A stretch of DNA of 64,000 bases from a virus (IMGVR_UViG_3300042892_005961:124001-188000), one strand, 5' to 3'; shown: positions 16,424 to 25,527, numbered from the stretch's first letter. Numbers and translations are program-made. The notes: generated by a model from the sequence alone, not told the origin.

Positions 16424-17111
16424 TAATAATTAAATGTTTTTCTAAAAATCTTTTTATTTGTTCATCTGTAGAATTATATATTTCTATTGTGTTTCCAAAT
16501 CGAACTCCTTTATATAATGAACTAAGACTTAATGTTAATTTACCAACATCAGTTCTTTTTCTTATACATAATTTAACATTAAAAACTTCGTGTGTTTCAA
16601 TTGGATATAATTCTGAAGGATTAATAGATGTCATAAATATTTCATTTGGGGTGATAGACATTAATATATACTTATCACATACGTTTTCTTTAAACGTCTC
16701 ATATTGAAATGTATTATTGTTTGTTCCAACTGTTGCAGTTTTAATTTCAGTCCTAACCGTTGTATTAGATTGTAATGGGTATATTTTCATATCGTAAATA
16801 CCATCACCTTTATTTGTGTTTCTATCTCCATCGTATTCAACAGTAAACGTTTTGGGGTAATTTTTAACGATTGATTCAACCATTAATTCCCCTACTTTTC
16901 CTACTGCATCTGAATTACCTAAACTTTTTATTTTTTCGTTTTTAGACCCTACCCATTTATTGCTGGTTTTAATTTTTTCAATTGATTCTAATAAAACATT
17001 ACTACAACTATTATTTTTCGATGGTGTGTCTTGTTCAATTATTTTTATTTGTTTTTCAATTTTTTGATTGTAAATCATTATATCCTCATCAGTTATTGTA
17101 ATATTTGCCAT
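16416..17111 (-). CDS. Putative PD-(D/E)XK restriction endonuclease
   Basis: This 231-residue protein has a pattern fitting a PD-(D/E)XK core: GKVGELMVESIVKNY (Glu at about residue 77), GDGIYDMKI (Asp near 106), and RTEIKTATVG (ExK near 121-123). The N-terminal ~60 residues are a charged helix and the C-terminal half is β-rich. It overlaps the N6-adenine methylase by 8 bp, the standard arrangement of restriction-modification genes. The catalytic role is inferred from motif spacing and context, not from a family match. Confidence 0.6.
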   Translation of the reverse strand: MANITITDEDIMIYNQKIEKQIKIIEQDTPSKNNSCSNVLLESIEKIKTSNKWVGSKNEKIKSLGNSDAVGKVGELMVESIVKNYPKTFTVEYDGDRNTNKGDGIYDMKIYPLQSNTTVRTEIKTATVGTNNNTFQYETFKENVCDKYILMSITPNEIFMTSINPSELYPIETHEVFNVKLCIRKRTDVGKLTLSLSSLYKGVRFGNTIEIYNSTDEQIKRFLEKHLIING

Positions 17112-17118
17112 TTTATTT

Positions 17119-17433
17119 TTATTTTATTCTATTTTCTTCAAAAAACTCAATTATTGAATTTAGGCACCACACCGCTCCCGATGTAAAAACAGCATCAGCA
17201 AAAAGATTCCAAAATAAATTTGTTTGGAAATAGTGATTACATAAACCACCTAACGCAAGTGACATTACCCAACCTAAGTGAAAACCCAAACATAGGGGAC
17301 ATGTCATAAGTTTATAAAAGAAAGAAGATTTAGTTTTTACCCATTCTCTCAAGTCTTCAAAGATTGTCGACCAAGAAATTATACACATACATCCGTAAGC
17401 GGCAAGGACCCAAAATAACATTATCATAATCAT
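17119..17433 (-). CDS. DUF1360-like membrane protein with CPLCLGF motif
   Basis: This 104-residue protein has membrane segments at about residues 1-20, 48-68 and 75-93. Its signature CPLCLGFHLGW matches the DUF1360 CPxCLGFW pattern, with the two Cys in a loop entering a helix. Function of that family is unknown. Several ATG codons in the first five residues could be the start. It is 7 bp from the putative endonuclease. Confidence 0.65.
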   Translation of the reverse strand: MIMIMLFWVLAAYGCMCIISWSTIFEDLREWVKTKSSFFYKLMTCPLCLGFHLGWVMSLALGGLCNHYFQTNLFWNLFADAVFTSGAVWCLNSIIEFFEENRIK

Positions 17434-17458
17434 TAAATTTTTTATTATTATAAATTAA

Positions 17459-17494
17459 AATAACCCCCATATTAATTAAAATACAGGGGTTATT
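17459..17494 (-). terminator. Hairpin terminator after 17500-18051
   Basis: The inverted repeat AATAACCCC/GGGGTTATT (9 bp) with an A/T loop lies 6 bp beyond the stop at 17500 and is followed on the coding strand by a T-rich tract. It separates this gene from the DUF1360-like gene. Confidence 0.65.
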
Positions 17495-17499
17495 CTATA

Positions 17500-18051
17500 T
17501 TAAAAGTTTGTATCTAAAATGTACACACCATCAATTAGGTTGTACACTTCAACATCTTCTCTTTTAAATGATCTCCATTCTTCAGGTTCACCTGTGGTAA
17601 TCCATTTGGTTTGGAAATTTGCAACATGACATTTAGCGGGATTTGCAAATGTTTCAGGTCTAATTAAAATAACCTGAGAAAAATCCACATTAGTTCTAAT
17701 GTAAATATTTTTATCCCATCCTTGATTTTTTTCGGGATTCCAATATTTGGACTTCCTCCACCAAGGGATGTTTACGGTTTTAAAACCTAAACCGCTTTTG
17801 TTATTAAGACCCTTGTTTTCATCTGAGAAAAAATCACCAGTCCAATTTTTGGAATGTTCGATTTCTATTCCCCAAATAGGGTCTTCTTTGTACAATAAAT
17901 CAATACCGTACTTATTTGGATTTGCAATCATTTCAAGTTCTAATGTTTCCATTGAGAATTTAATTATTGCATTTCTTGATGAGGAATCATCGAAACCTCC
18001 CGTGTTGTAGACTCTTGGTCTACCTGTAGCCATTGTTGACATAAGATTCAT
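17500..18051 (-). CDS. Hypothetical protein, possible PD-(D/E)XK-like fold
   Basis: The 183-residue protein contains YGIDLLYKEDPIWGIEIEHSKNW (counted from about residue 47). Its spacing of Asp and Glu-x-Glu resembles the core of variant PD-(D/E)XK nucleases. The rest is rich in Trp, Asn and Lys (WWRKSKYWNPEKNQGW). I cannot match it to a known family, so nuclease function is only a possibility. It has its own terminator and is near the putative restriction-modification pair. Confidence 0.6.
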   Translation of the reverse strand: MNLMSTMATGRPRVYNTGGFDDSSSRNAIIKFSMETLELEMIANPNKYGIDLLYKEDPIWGIEIEHSKNWTGDFFSDENKGLNNKSGLGFKTVNIPWWRKSKYWNPEKNQGWDKNIYIRTNVDFSQVILIRPETFANPAKCHVANFQTKWITTGEPEEWRSFKREDVEVYNLIDGVYILDTNF

Positions 18052-18138
18052 TTTTTTATATCATTTATTTATCATTTCTGATTATAATAAAGTATAAATA
18101 AATTATCTCGTAAAAAAAAGTAAGTTGCCGGAAATGTT

Positions 18139-18672
18139 TTATTCATCATACAGTGATCCTAAGTCACTATTTTTAAGGTATCTACCTTTACCTAAACCAC
18201 TTAAAGATTTGGTTATTTTATCTAAATCAGATTTTAATTTTTCATTCTCCTTCATCAACTTTTCTATCTCTTCGTTGTTGGTTATCTCTTTAATAACTTC
18301 CACAATTTTTTCAACAGGAACCTCTTTAATGACTTCCTTTGTAACGGTCTTAGTCTTACCCTTCTTTTCAACTACAACCTCTTTAATGACCTCTATTGGT
18401 ACCTCTATTCTTACTTCCTTAATTACCTCTTTAATAACTTCAATAGGTACCTCTACAATTTTTTCAACTTCAACAATCACTTCCTTTATTACCTCTTTTG
18501 TGACTTCGACTATTTCTTTAGTTCTATTACCATTTGGTGTCTCACCATACTTTAACAAAGAAAACCCTCTATTGAAGGTTTCTTGTGCTAACTTATCTAC
18601 ATTATCTATTTTATTTAATTCACAATATTGAATAAACTCATTATCCAAGATTAACGTGCTCTTCGGTTTCAT
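18139..18672 (-). CDS. Coiled protein with KEVIKEVP repeats
   Basis: This 177-residue protein has a small α/β N-terminal domain (STLILDNEFIQYCELNKIDNVDKLAQETFNRGF shape). A long stretch of repeated Val-Lys-Glu units follows (PIEVIKEVIKEV, VTKEVIKEVPVEK; about residues 60-120), then a helical end. The repeats may form a rigid stalk. The 5' end overlaps gp47 by 32 bp. Similar Val/Lys/Glu repeats occur in phage proteins of unknown function. Confidence 0.65.
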   Translation of the reverse strand: MKPKSTLILDNEFIQYCELNKIDNVDKLAQETFNRGFSLLKYGETPNGNRTKEIVEVTKEVIKEVIVEVEKIVEVPIEVIKEVIKEVRIEVPIEVIKEVVVEKKGKTKTVTKEVIKEVPVEKIVEVIKEITNNEEIEKLMKENEKLKSDLDKITKSLSGLGKGRYLKNSDLGSLYDE

Positions 18673-19465
18673 TTTCTATGTCTTTGATATCGTTTATTCT
18701 AAAGTGTAGGAACGGTTGTGCATTTTCTAAATCGTGAAATTCATATTCATTAGATTCTACATCGTATACTCCATACCCATGATGTTTAACTGTCTCTCCA
18801 AAATTTTGTTGTATAAGACTACCAACCATTATTGCATGACCTCCATTTGGTAATGTGAACTGTTGTCTCTTGTGAATATCACCACATAACAATAAATCTA
18901 AATCAACAAAGTTTAATTGATCATACGCATCTTCAAACTCATAACCTAAGTCTGTCGATAACCCCATAATCGGTCCATGGAACAGTCCAACCGTTAATAA
19001 ACCTTCTTGTTTTGTAAATTCAGGTCTTACGTTGTGTTGATATAATGAATAAACAACCCATTGAACGCTACCATCGGTATCAACATAATCACCACTATCT
19101 TTTAGGTATGTGATGTGTTGATTGTCTAATAATTGAACGACTGGTGTTATACTATCCATACGTTGTGTATTATTCTCCAAGAAGTCGTGATTACCTGGTA
19201 TTATTACAACCTTACCAAAACGAGTTAACTCTTTTAAAAACCAACTCGTTAATAGTAATTGTTCATTTGAAATATTAATTTTTTGATGTGCGATATCACC
19301 CGCAACAACAATTCTAATTTCGTTATGTGATATATTTTCATCTGCCCATTCTAAAAATTTTACACTTAATTCATTTAATAATATTTCGAATTGTTCTCTA
19401 TACAAATCATGCATTTGAATTGTACGAATATGTAAATCAGCAATATGAATTATCTTTTTGACCAT
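18641..19465 (-). CDS. 47: Gp47/SbcD/Mre11-like nuclease
   Basis: The 274-residue protein has the calcineurin-like phosphoesterase motifs of Mre11: HIADLHIR (Asp10, His12), VAGDIAHQ (Asp57, His60), IPGNHDF (91-95), GLFHG, and CGDIHKRQ, which together bind the two metals. It forms the nuclease half of the gp46/gp47 complex that resects DNA ends for phage recombination. It is shorter than T4 gp47 (339), lacking part of the C-terminal region. Normally adjacent to gp46, here it is about 3.3 kb away. Confidence 0.9.
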   Translation of the reverse strand: MVKKIIHIADLHIRTIQMHDLYREQFEILLNELSVKFLEWADENISHNEIRIVVAGDIAHQKINISNEQLLLTSWFLKELTRFGKVVIIPGNHDFLENNTQRMDSITPVVQLLDNQHITYLKDSGDYVDTDGSVQWVVYSLYQHNVRPEFTKQEGLLTVGLFHGPIMGLSTDLGYEFEDAYDQLNFVDLDLLLCGDIHKRQQFTLPNGGHAIMVGSLIQQNFGETVKHHGYGVYDVESNEYEFHDLENAQPFLHFRINDIKDIENETEEHVNLG

Positions 19466-20319
19466 CTTGAAATATATTTTGATAAATCCATTTGTAGGAT
19501 TGCGTTGTTAATTTGATGTGGAACTTTATATTCAACAAATGTTGCGTCGTCTTTTAATAATACAACTACATTACCTAATAATTTAGTATCGTTATATTTT
19601 GTTCCTTCCAACATCTTACGCAACAATCGACCATATAATGGTAATTGTAAATAATAATGACCTAAAGCATTATCATGATAATTGTTAAATGGTGGATATA
19701 ATCTACCCGTGTAATGATGAACTTCAAAGTTCTTTGGTTGGTTTGTTTTCCAATCTGTAATAACAAATCCAAATCCATCCTTCTCTTTGTTTTGCATCAA
19801 CCATACTTTATCTGGTTGTCCTGTATATTGTTCTGTTGGGTCTCCTAATACGATTTCAGTATCTAACAACACGCCACCACGTTCTAACATTAAATCAAGA
19901 AATTGTTTTCCTGCAATAATCATGTTATCACTCTTACGTTGTTGTTCTTCATTAATTTCAAATATTGGTTGTCTAACTTCTTTGTAGTTATCGAAACGAC
20001 CAATTAATTCAGATTCTAATTCAAAGTGAACACGACTACCCATATTAGTTGATAGGTCACCGGCTTGTTTCCATTCGGCAAGTAATTGTGCTTGACCTTC
20101 AGGATCTCCTTTAGACATCTTAAGTGCCATACCATCAGCATCAAATGGTTTATGAAATTTCTTTACAATTTTTGATACTGATGGAAAGTTCTTTTTAATT
20201 TCACCATCAACATCTTTCATATAGTAGATATGTTCTTCTTCTATAAATGTTAATTCTAATTCTTGTCTTCTTTTTTCTAATAAGTCATTTATCTCTAATG
20301 AGATGTCTTTTAAATTCAT
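19450..20319 (-). CDS. RecB-like PD-(D/E)XK exonuclease
   Basis: This 289-residue protein shows the RecB/Cas4-type nuclease motifs: a His in MGSRVHFELE (near 95), an upstream DTEIVLG, GQPDKVW (Asp near 170), VITDWKTNQ (DxK near 190), and QLPLYGRLL (QxxxY near 225). Such nucleases process DNA ends. Together with gp46/gp47 and RuvC it belongs to the recombination block. It overlaps gp47 by 16 bp and is 1 bp from the primase stop. Confidence 0.82.
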   Translation of the reverse strand: MNLKDISLEINDLLEKRRQELELTFIEEEHIYYMKDVDGEIKKNFPSVSKIVKKFHKPFDADGMALKMSKGDPEGQAQLLAEWKQAGDLSTNMGSRVHFELESELIGRFDNYKEVRQPIFEINEEQQRKSDNMIIAGKQFLDLMLERGGVLLDTEIVLGDPTEQYTGQPDKVWLMQNKEKDGFGFVITDWKTNQPKNFEVHHYTGRLYPPFNNYHDNALGHYYLQLPLYGRLLRKMLEGTKYNDTKLLGNVVVLLKDDATFVEYKVPHQINNAILQMDLSKYISRWSKR

Positions 20320-20320
20320 T

Positions 20321-21262
20321 CTAATCTATTTGTTTCATTTTATATTCACTTAAGTTCCCTTGTAAATCGGCAATATCTTTATCCCCTTCTAATTTAATAC
20401 TCCACACTTTCCCCATTAGTTTTCCACAATTCAATCTATGGTATAATCTTTCTTGATCATTATACGCATCGGGATCTAGTACTATAACTATTTTTTTTGC
20501 ATTATTGTAGAGTTTCATAAATAAATGTTCACTAATAAACTTTCCTAACATTGGAATTGCATTAGGAATAAAAATACTATCGAAAGCACCTTCCACAATG
20601 TATATTGGTTCGTCCCAATTAATTAAATGTTCATTGAAAATAATTGTTTCCTTTTGTGCTTCAGGATTCATGTATTTTCTTTTTGTCTTCTGTAAATAAG
20701 AACGAGCAATAAAATAGTTTAATCTTTTATTTTCATCATAAGATGGAATGATAATCCTACTTTCATATGGGCCACTATAACAAAATCCAATATTGTATAT
20801 TTGCAACATCAAATCTGTTATGTGTCTATTCTTAATGTAGTTGTAAGCCTGCTTGTATTGTGGGGTCATCTTAAGTCCCATACTAGCATCTTTGAATGGA
20901 ACAAATTCTTTTGGTAATTTTACAGGTTTATATGTTCTTGCGGCAATTTCCTCATCATCTTCAGGTTTTAATAAAAGATATTTCTTTAATTGTTTTGGAT
21001 TACCAAACTTCTTAATTAACTTATAGATTGATCCGTGTGTACTATGTGTCTCAGCACATACCCAACATTTATAAACACCGTATTTGTAATTGATTTCAAG
21101 GTTTCCTTTACCGTCTCCTTTATCTAAACCTTTAATTTCGTGTGAACACACAGGGCAGTCAAAGGATACCTGATATCTATAATCATTATGATTCTTATAG
21201 TCACCAAATATATCTTCTAAAATATCAAATACGGCAGAATAGTCTACTTCTTGGGTGTTCAT
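20321..21262 (-). CDS. DnaG-type DNA primase
   Basis: From ATG 21262 the protein has 313 residues. It carries an N-terminal zinc-finger (CPVC ... CWVC, residues 36-70) and Toprim core (IYIVEGAFDSIF; IVIVLDPDAYN). A longer TTG start at 21334 would read through the RuvC terminator hairpin, giving an improbable hydrophobic leader, so I reject it. The enzyme makes RNA primers for the DnaB-type helicase. It is the functional counterpart of T4 gp61. Confidence 0.86.
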   Translation of the reverse strand: MNTQEVDYSAVFDILEDIFGDYKNHNDYRYQVSFDCPVCSHEIKGLDKGDGKGNLEINYKYGVYKCWVCAETHSTHGSIYKLIKKFGNPKQLKKYLLLKPEDDEEIAARTYKPVKLPKEFVPFKDASMGLKMTPQYKQAYNYIKNRHITDLMLQIYNIGFCYSGPYESRIIIPSYDENKRLNYFIARSYLQKTKRKYMNPEAQKETIIFNEHLINWDEPIYIVEGAFDSIFIPNAIPMLGKFISEHLFMKLYNNAKKIVIVLDPDAYNDQERLYHRLNCGKLMGKVWSIKLEGDKDIADLQGNLSEYKMKQID

Positions 21263-21299
21263 GATTATAATATAATAAAAAAGTATGATAAAAAAAAAT

Positions 21300-21325
21300 G
21301 GGAGCCGGACACCACGCCGACTCCC
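21300..21325 (-). terminator. Strong intrinsic terminator after ruvC-like gene
   Basis: On the coding strand GGGAGTCGG and CCGGCTCCC form a 9-bp GC-rich stem (one G-U pair possible) with an 8-nt loop, followed by eight T residues. It lies 89 bp beyond the RuvC-like stop and 38 bp before the primase ATG, and defines the primase start. Confidence 0.8.
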
Positions 21326-21414
21326 TCCAACCAAACTTGTATTTCTACAAGTCCCGTCCTAATATAAATATATCTTTTACAGCTCGTAAAGTAAAACTTT
21401 AGTTGCCGAATATT

Positions 21415-22023
21415 TTAAGATGTTTGTTTGTTCATGTTAACATAACCAATAACGCAACATGCAGCATCAGCCATGTCATAATTTTCTTTTTTAAGATTAC
21501 CCGTTTTACCGTATAACCAATTGATATCGGGACATACATTATTAACGTGTTCCCAAATAACGTGTTTCTTATCAATATCTCTTGGGTATCCACCAAATAA
21601 AACATTACGTCCTTTATCATTTGGACCAACCAAATCAGGGAATGCAAATTTTCTTGAGTTATACGTTGAAATGAATGTTGGTAATACTCCTAATACATCG
21701 TAACAGTTCTTAAGTATCAATGTGTTATAACGTAATAATGTTCCTATAGTATAAATGTTATTTGACTGCAACAATGGTTCTTCAATAATAACACGAAGAA
21801 TTCCCATGTCTTTATAACTTTCCAAATGTTTTTTAAATGCGTCGGCCTTTTTAATTAATTCCTCAATCTTATCTTCTGGTTGTGGTTTAATTTTTGGTGA
21901 AAAATGTGTTAGTTCTAATAATTTAGAACCCGTCATATCAAATAAAGCAAATCCGATCGTCTTTGTGGAAATATCAAGACCGAGAATCTTTGGTTTGTTT
22001 TTGAAATTAATATCTATACTCAT
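21415..22023 (-). CDS. RuvC-like Holliday junction resolvase
   Basis: This 202-residue protein has the RuvC/RNase H fold acidic motifs: ILGLDISTKTIGFAL (Asp17), VIIEEPL (Glu near 94), and YDMADAACCVIGY (Asp near 186-189). It should cut four-way junctions before packaging, as T4 gp49 does although gp49 is unrelated. It is followed by a strong terminator and preceded by a 39-bp gap to the tail gene at 22063. Confidence 0.82.
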   Translation of the reverse strand: MSIDINFKNKPKILGLDISTKTIGFALFDMTGSKLLELTHFSPKIKPQPEDKIEELIKKADAFKKHLESYKDMGILRVIIEEPLLQSNNIYTIGTLLRYNTLILKNCYDVLGVLPTFISTYNSRKFAFPDLVGPNDKGRNVLFGGYPRDIDKKHVIWEHVNNVCPDINWLYGKTGNLKKENYDMADAACCVIGYVNMNKQTS

Positions 22024-22062
22024 AGAGTAAAAATTAAATCAAAATAGTTGAATAGTAAAGTG

Positions 22063-24186
22063 TTAGAAGTCTAATTTTATTGCAAAAACCTGTGTTCCTG
22101 TTCTTTTAATTGGTGTAGATGTTTTAGCAATCACTAACGGTTCTTTTAATGAATCTAATAATGCGACTTCGGTAATATATTTATCGGTTGTAATTTCAGT
22201 TTGTGTTGTTCCCGTAAACCTTGTTGGGTTTTGTGATGTTAAGAATTGCGTAGATGGTAAGTTTATTAACATATTCATTTCTTCAATATCGGTTGCCCTA
22301 ACTAATCTAACACTACCAGGGAATGGTTGTTCGTCACCAAATTGTGGTTGTGTTGTTGATCCTGTTGTGTTCCACAAATAATCAGTTGTTACACCTGACA
22401 TATGGTCTTCTAAATCAAATGACGTTCCACCAGTGTAATCACTTTTTGTAATTGTAAACGTATAGTTAACCAAATTTATTGGGTCAATATATCCACTAGT
22501 ATATCCTGATATCTTTGATGTTATATCAATTTTTATCCATCCGTTTGGTGTTGGTGTTGTCCCTGTTTGTACTAATGCATAAAATTTGTCAGCAATAAAA
22601 CCATCTTTAATACCGCTTGGGGTAGTGTACATATTTGGAAATGCTCCTGTATTAAATTTAAATGTTAATTGTGAAGGGGTTCCGTTCCCTGTTATTTTAT
22701 TAAAATAATTGCATGGTAATGCATTTAATGTAGATCCACTAGTACTTGTATCTCCAAACATATATGTAAACCAAACAGTATCTCCTGTGGTTGGTAGTAA
22801 GGAATTAATCGCTGTTCCGTCACTTGGTACCGATCCCAATTTAGGTGACGGTAACGTATACCGTCTATTAGATCTATAATCTAACATTGCAACCAACTCT
22901 TGATCGTCGAATACAACTATTTTGTTATTAATAAAAACTTTACCTACTTTATTAGTTTGTTCATCTAACAAATATCTAAATTTTAATTCAAATCTAGAAC
23001 CTGTTGTTCCTGAAAATGGTTTAATGTAATAATCAACAGTATCCATTGTAAATTTTGCACCAAACGTATCGGTTGTATTTCTATGATAATGAATAAATGG
23101 GATATAAATTTCAAAATATTCTGTATCGCTAATTTCATCTCCGTCTTCATTTGTTACTATACTAATATCACAAGCATTTACACCCGATGGTGTACAATGA
23201 CTAATATAATCATCATATTTAAAAAATCTTTCAGGATCATTTGTAACATCTCCAAGTTCAGAATAATGTATAATTGCAATACACCTTTGTTCTGACGGTA
23301 AAACTTCAACTAATTCATCGAATGAATTTTTAAATGTAGTTCCTGTTATAGTTGTTCCTACAAAATTTGTAAATGTTTGTCCTGATTTTGTATATCCTAA
23401 TAATTGTTTTGTTGAAACATATTGATTACTATTATAACCACTTAAACTTTCATCTAAATCATTTGTTGGGTAATCTGCCCCGATTGGTTTGTCCGACCAT
23501 ACTGTATTTAATCTCCATGAATTAAGTTGTTGTGTATAATCAATTGGGTTAAATATGTCAGTTGTTGGTGATTCGTCGAAATATTCATTTAATACTACTT
23601 GTACATTACCTGTTAGTCCTGTTAAATTAGGGAGTTTACGATCTAGTGTTAATGTATTATCTGTTTTTGATACTACCTTATAGATCATACTATTTGTTTG
23701 TCCCGTAATTGTTGTACTTGAAAAACCATCTAAAACTACTGTTATAAAATCATTTGGTTTAAAATTCGTACCATCCACCACAACGAGACTTGTTGTTCCA
23801 CTTAGTTTACTATATGTTAATGGTTGTGGTGTTGTTTTTACTGTTGGTGCGGTTGAATACATAGATACAAATCCAGCACTACCCATTTCATTTCTTAAAG
23901 TTGTAGTTGAACTATTACTAATTGGTGTTCCGTATGTTGTTGAAGTTAAGACATCGCTACCTAAAGAATATGGATATTTTACCCCTGATTCGTTATCAAA
24001 TGGGGAAAATACTTTTTGTTGTCCTGTTGTTCCTGTTAAACCACTAAAAATTGTATTATAATCATATTCAGAATCTCCAATTTGAAAGAATTCAATATTG
24101 AAACTACCTTTGGCAATTGCCTTTCTACCCTCATTTGTTATTCGGGCTGTTAAATATTCTGCGTGATTACTGTTTAAAAAACTCAT
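22063..24186 (-). CDS. Tail or baseplate-associated structural protein
   Basis: The 707-residue protein begins SFLNSNHAEYLTARITNEGRK, similar to baseplate or fibre-attachment proteins of large myophages. The bulk is Thr/Gly-rich β structure with repeated TGTT strings. No signal peptide or membrane helix. It lies at the 3' end of the tail gene cluster, where tail-fibre and adhesin genes sit. Structural role is inferred from composition and neighbours. Confidence 0.6.
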   Translation of the reverse strand: MSFLNSNHAEYLTARITNEGRKAIAKGSFNIEFFQIGDSEYDYNTIFSGLTGTTGQQKVFSPFDNESGVKYPYSLGSDVLTSTTYGTPISNSSTTTLRNEMGSAGFVSMYSTAPTVKTTPQPLTYSKLSGTTSLVVVDGTNFKPNDFITVVLDGFSSTTITGQTNSMIYKVVSKTDNTLTLDRKLPNLTGLTGNVQVVLNEYFDESPTTDIFNPIDYTQQLNSWRLNTVWSDKPIGADYPTNDLDESLSGYNSNQYVSTKQLLGYTKSGQTFTNFVGTTITGTTFKNSFDELVEVLPSEQRCIAIIHYSELGDVTNDPERFFKYDDYISHCTPSGVNACDISIVTNEDGDEISDTEYFEIYIPFIHYHRNTTDTFGAKFTMDTVDYYIKPFSGTTGSRFELKFRYLLDEQTNKVGKVFINNKIVVFDDQELVAMLDYRSNRRYTLPSPKLGSVPSDGTAINSLLPTTGDTVWFTYMFGDTSTSGSTLNALPCNYFNKITGNGTPSQLTFKFNTGAFPNMYTTPSGIKDGFIADKFYALVQTGTTPTPNGWIKIDITSKISGYTSGYIDPINLVNYTFTITKSDYTGGTSFDLEDHMSGVTTDYLWNTTGSTTQPQFGDEQPFPGSVRLVRATDIEEMNMLINLPSTQFLTSQNPTRFTGTTQTEITTDKYITEVALLDSLKEPLVIAKTSTPIKRTGTQVFAIKLDF

Positions 24187-24190
24187 ATGT

Positions 24191-24198
24191 TATAAATA
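24191..24198 (-). promoter_or_regulatory. TATTTATA element before 22063-24186 gene
   Basis: TATTTATA on the coding strand ends 4 nt before the ATG at 24186, in a 25-bp intergenic gap. If it is a -10 element, the message would be almost leaderless. Confidence 0.4.
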
Positions 24199-24211
24199 TC
24201 TTTATTTTATT

Positions 24212-25522
24212 TTAATCACAAGGACAAGTTACGTTTGTAAATGATGAGAAGTATATTGCTGATGGATAGTTTGTTGCCATATAAGCACTATCTTTATTCG
24301 TGTCTATTCTTGAACAACATTCACTATTTATCGTCACAAAACTTAAATTACCCGCACTATAATCTACATAATATATTGCTGTTAAATCACATCTCTCATA
24401 CACATCATATGTTTGCGGTGTAGGAGTTGGTGGTAAAGGGGTTGAAGTTGGTGGTGCTCCTGAACAAGCTGTACAAGCTGTTTGTGCTGTTCCTGTTTGT
24501 GCCGAACCATCTCTCATAAATTCTCTTTCATCAGTACCATCAGAAACCCAAAATGTAGTGTTATTAGTCATATCACCATACACGCTACCATACATTGTGG
24601 AAGATAAACCTTTTACTTTTGTTAAATTACATAAAGACGTACCTACAACCGTAATATTAACATTACTATATTCACCACCAGTACATGCTGTTGGTCCGTT
24701 AACTAAACTAACATAACCACTAAACGTAGTTTCAAATGGAGTTGGTTGTGGTGTTGCAGTTGCCGGTAAAGGAGTTGGTGTTGTAGGACAACTACAAGGC
24801 GTTGATCCATAAGATATATCCGTAATACTTGCACCAACTGCGAATAATGAACCATTTTGAATACAATCATTTATTACTTGTGGTCCAATACCAAATGTTA
24901 AATCAATTGTCTCACCGCAACAATCAATATATCTAATATCACCTCCCGTATCAACCTCAAATTGTACAGATGTTACACAATTAGGTGTTGGGGTTGGGGT
25001 TACAGTTGCCGGTAATGGGGTTACAGTTGCCGGTAATGGTGTTACAGTTGCTGGTAATGGGGTTACTGTTGCCGGTAATGGGGTTACAGTTGCTGGTAAT
25101 GGGGTTACTGTTGGTGTATTTGTGGGAGTTGCCGTTGGTACAACTGTTGGTGTGGGAGTTGGTGTGGGAGTTGGTGTGGGAGTTGGTGTAGTCGGCATTC
25201 TTATAGTTAAATTATTATAATCAACACATTCCACACATATAACAGAGTCATCATCTTTTCCATTAAAATTTGATGGTATCACTCTAATTGTTTTTATTCC
25301 CTCGGGAACAACTACATATGTACCATTTAAACTTGATCTTGGAATATTGGAATATCCAACTAAAGGAAAATATTTTGACGAGTCAGATCCTGAAAGGGAT
25401 CCTGTACATAAGGATCCAGAATTGTTGGTACAATCCTCTAAACTTCCCGTACAGGCATACAAATCAACATTTAATATTGATACTCCTAAAGTAAATCCTG
25501 TTAATCGTATTGTATATGACAT
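24212..25522 (-). CDS. Thr-Pro-linked modular adhesin-like tail protein
   Basis: This 436-residue protein has an N-terminal β domain with several Cys, a TPTPTP linker (about residues 111-126), five or six copies of the 7-residue unit ATVTPLP, and two Cys-containing domains separated by further Pro/Thr linkers. One of those (TTFSGYVSLVNGP ... CTACSG, about residues 268-355) is also found in the 33676-35808 protein with nearly identical DNA. The module and linker design is typical of phage receptor-binding proteins with flexible stalks. No catalytic residues seen. Confidence 0.65.
   Translation of the reverse strand: MSYTIRLTGFTLGVSILNVDLYACTGSLEDCTNNSGSLCTGSLSGSDSSKYFPLVGYSNIPRSSLNGTYVVVPEGIKTIRVIPSNFNGKDDDSVICVECVDYNNLTIRMPTTPTPTPTPTPTPTPTVVPTATPTNTPTVTPLPATVTPLPATVTPLPATVTPLPATVTPLPATVTPTPTPNCVTSVQFEVDTGGDIRYIDCCGETIDLTFGIGPQVINDCIQNGSLFAVGASITDISYGSTPCSCPTTPTPLPATATPQPTPFETTFSGYVSLVNGPTACTGGEYSNVNITVVGTSLCNLTKVKGLSSTMYGSVYGDMTNNTTFWVSDGTDEREFMRDGSAQTGTAQTACTACSGAPPTSTPLPPTPTPQTYDVYERCDLTAIYYVDYSAGNLSFVTINSECCSRIDTNKDSAYMATNYPSAIYFSSFTNVTCPCD
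24486..24580 (-). repeat. 95-bp perfect repeat, copy 1
   Basis: These 95 bases are identical to 34034-34128. Both lie in the same domain of two different Thr-Pro-linked proteins, 9.5 kb apart. Identity at the DNA level, beyond the protein, points to recent duplication or gene conversion. Confidence 0.85.
25000..25110 (-). repeat. 21-bp tandem repeat in adhesin linker
   Basis: About five copies of a 21-bp unit (plus-strand GTTACAGTTGCCGGTAATGGG with small changes) encode ATVTPLP repeats. In-frame unit length allows gain or loss without disrupting the protein. Confidence 0.85.
25147..25190 (-). repeat. 12-bp tandem repeat (Thr-Pro linker)
   Basis: Tandem copies of GGTGTGGGAGTT (plus strand) encode the TPTPTPTP stretch of the same adhesin-like protein. 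Confidence 0.8.
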
Positions 25523-25527
25523 ATTTC

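Noticed and set aside
21263-21334. N-terminal extension of the primase from TTG 21334
   Set aside because: The region contains the strong RuvC terminator hairpin and encodes an unlikely hydrophobic leader; the zinc-finger domain starts normally from 21262.
21326-21414. tRNA or small RNA gene between the RuvC-like gene and its terminator
   Set aside because: Only a short stem (CTTGT/ACAAG) is visible; no cloverleaf could be drawn.
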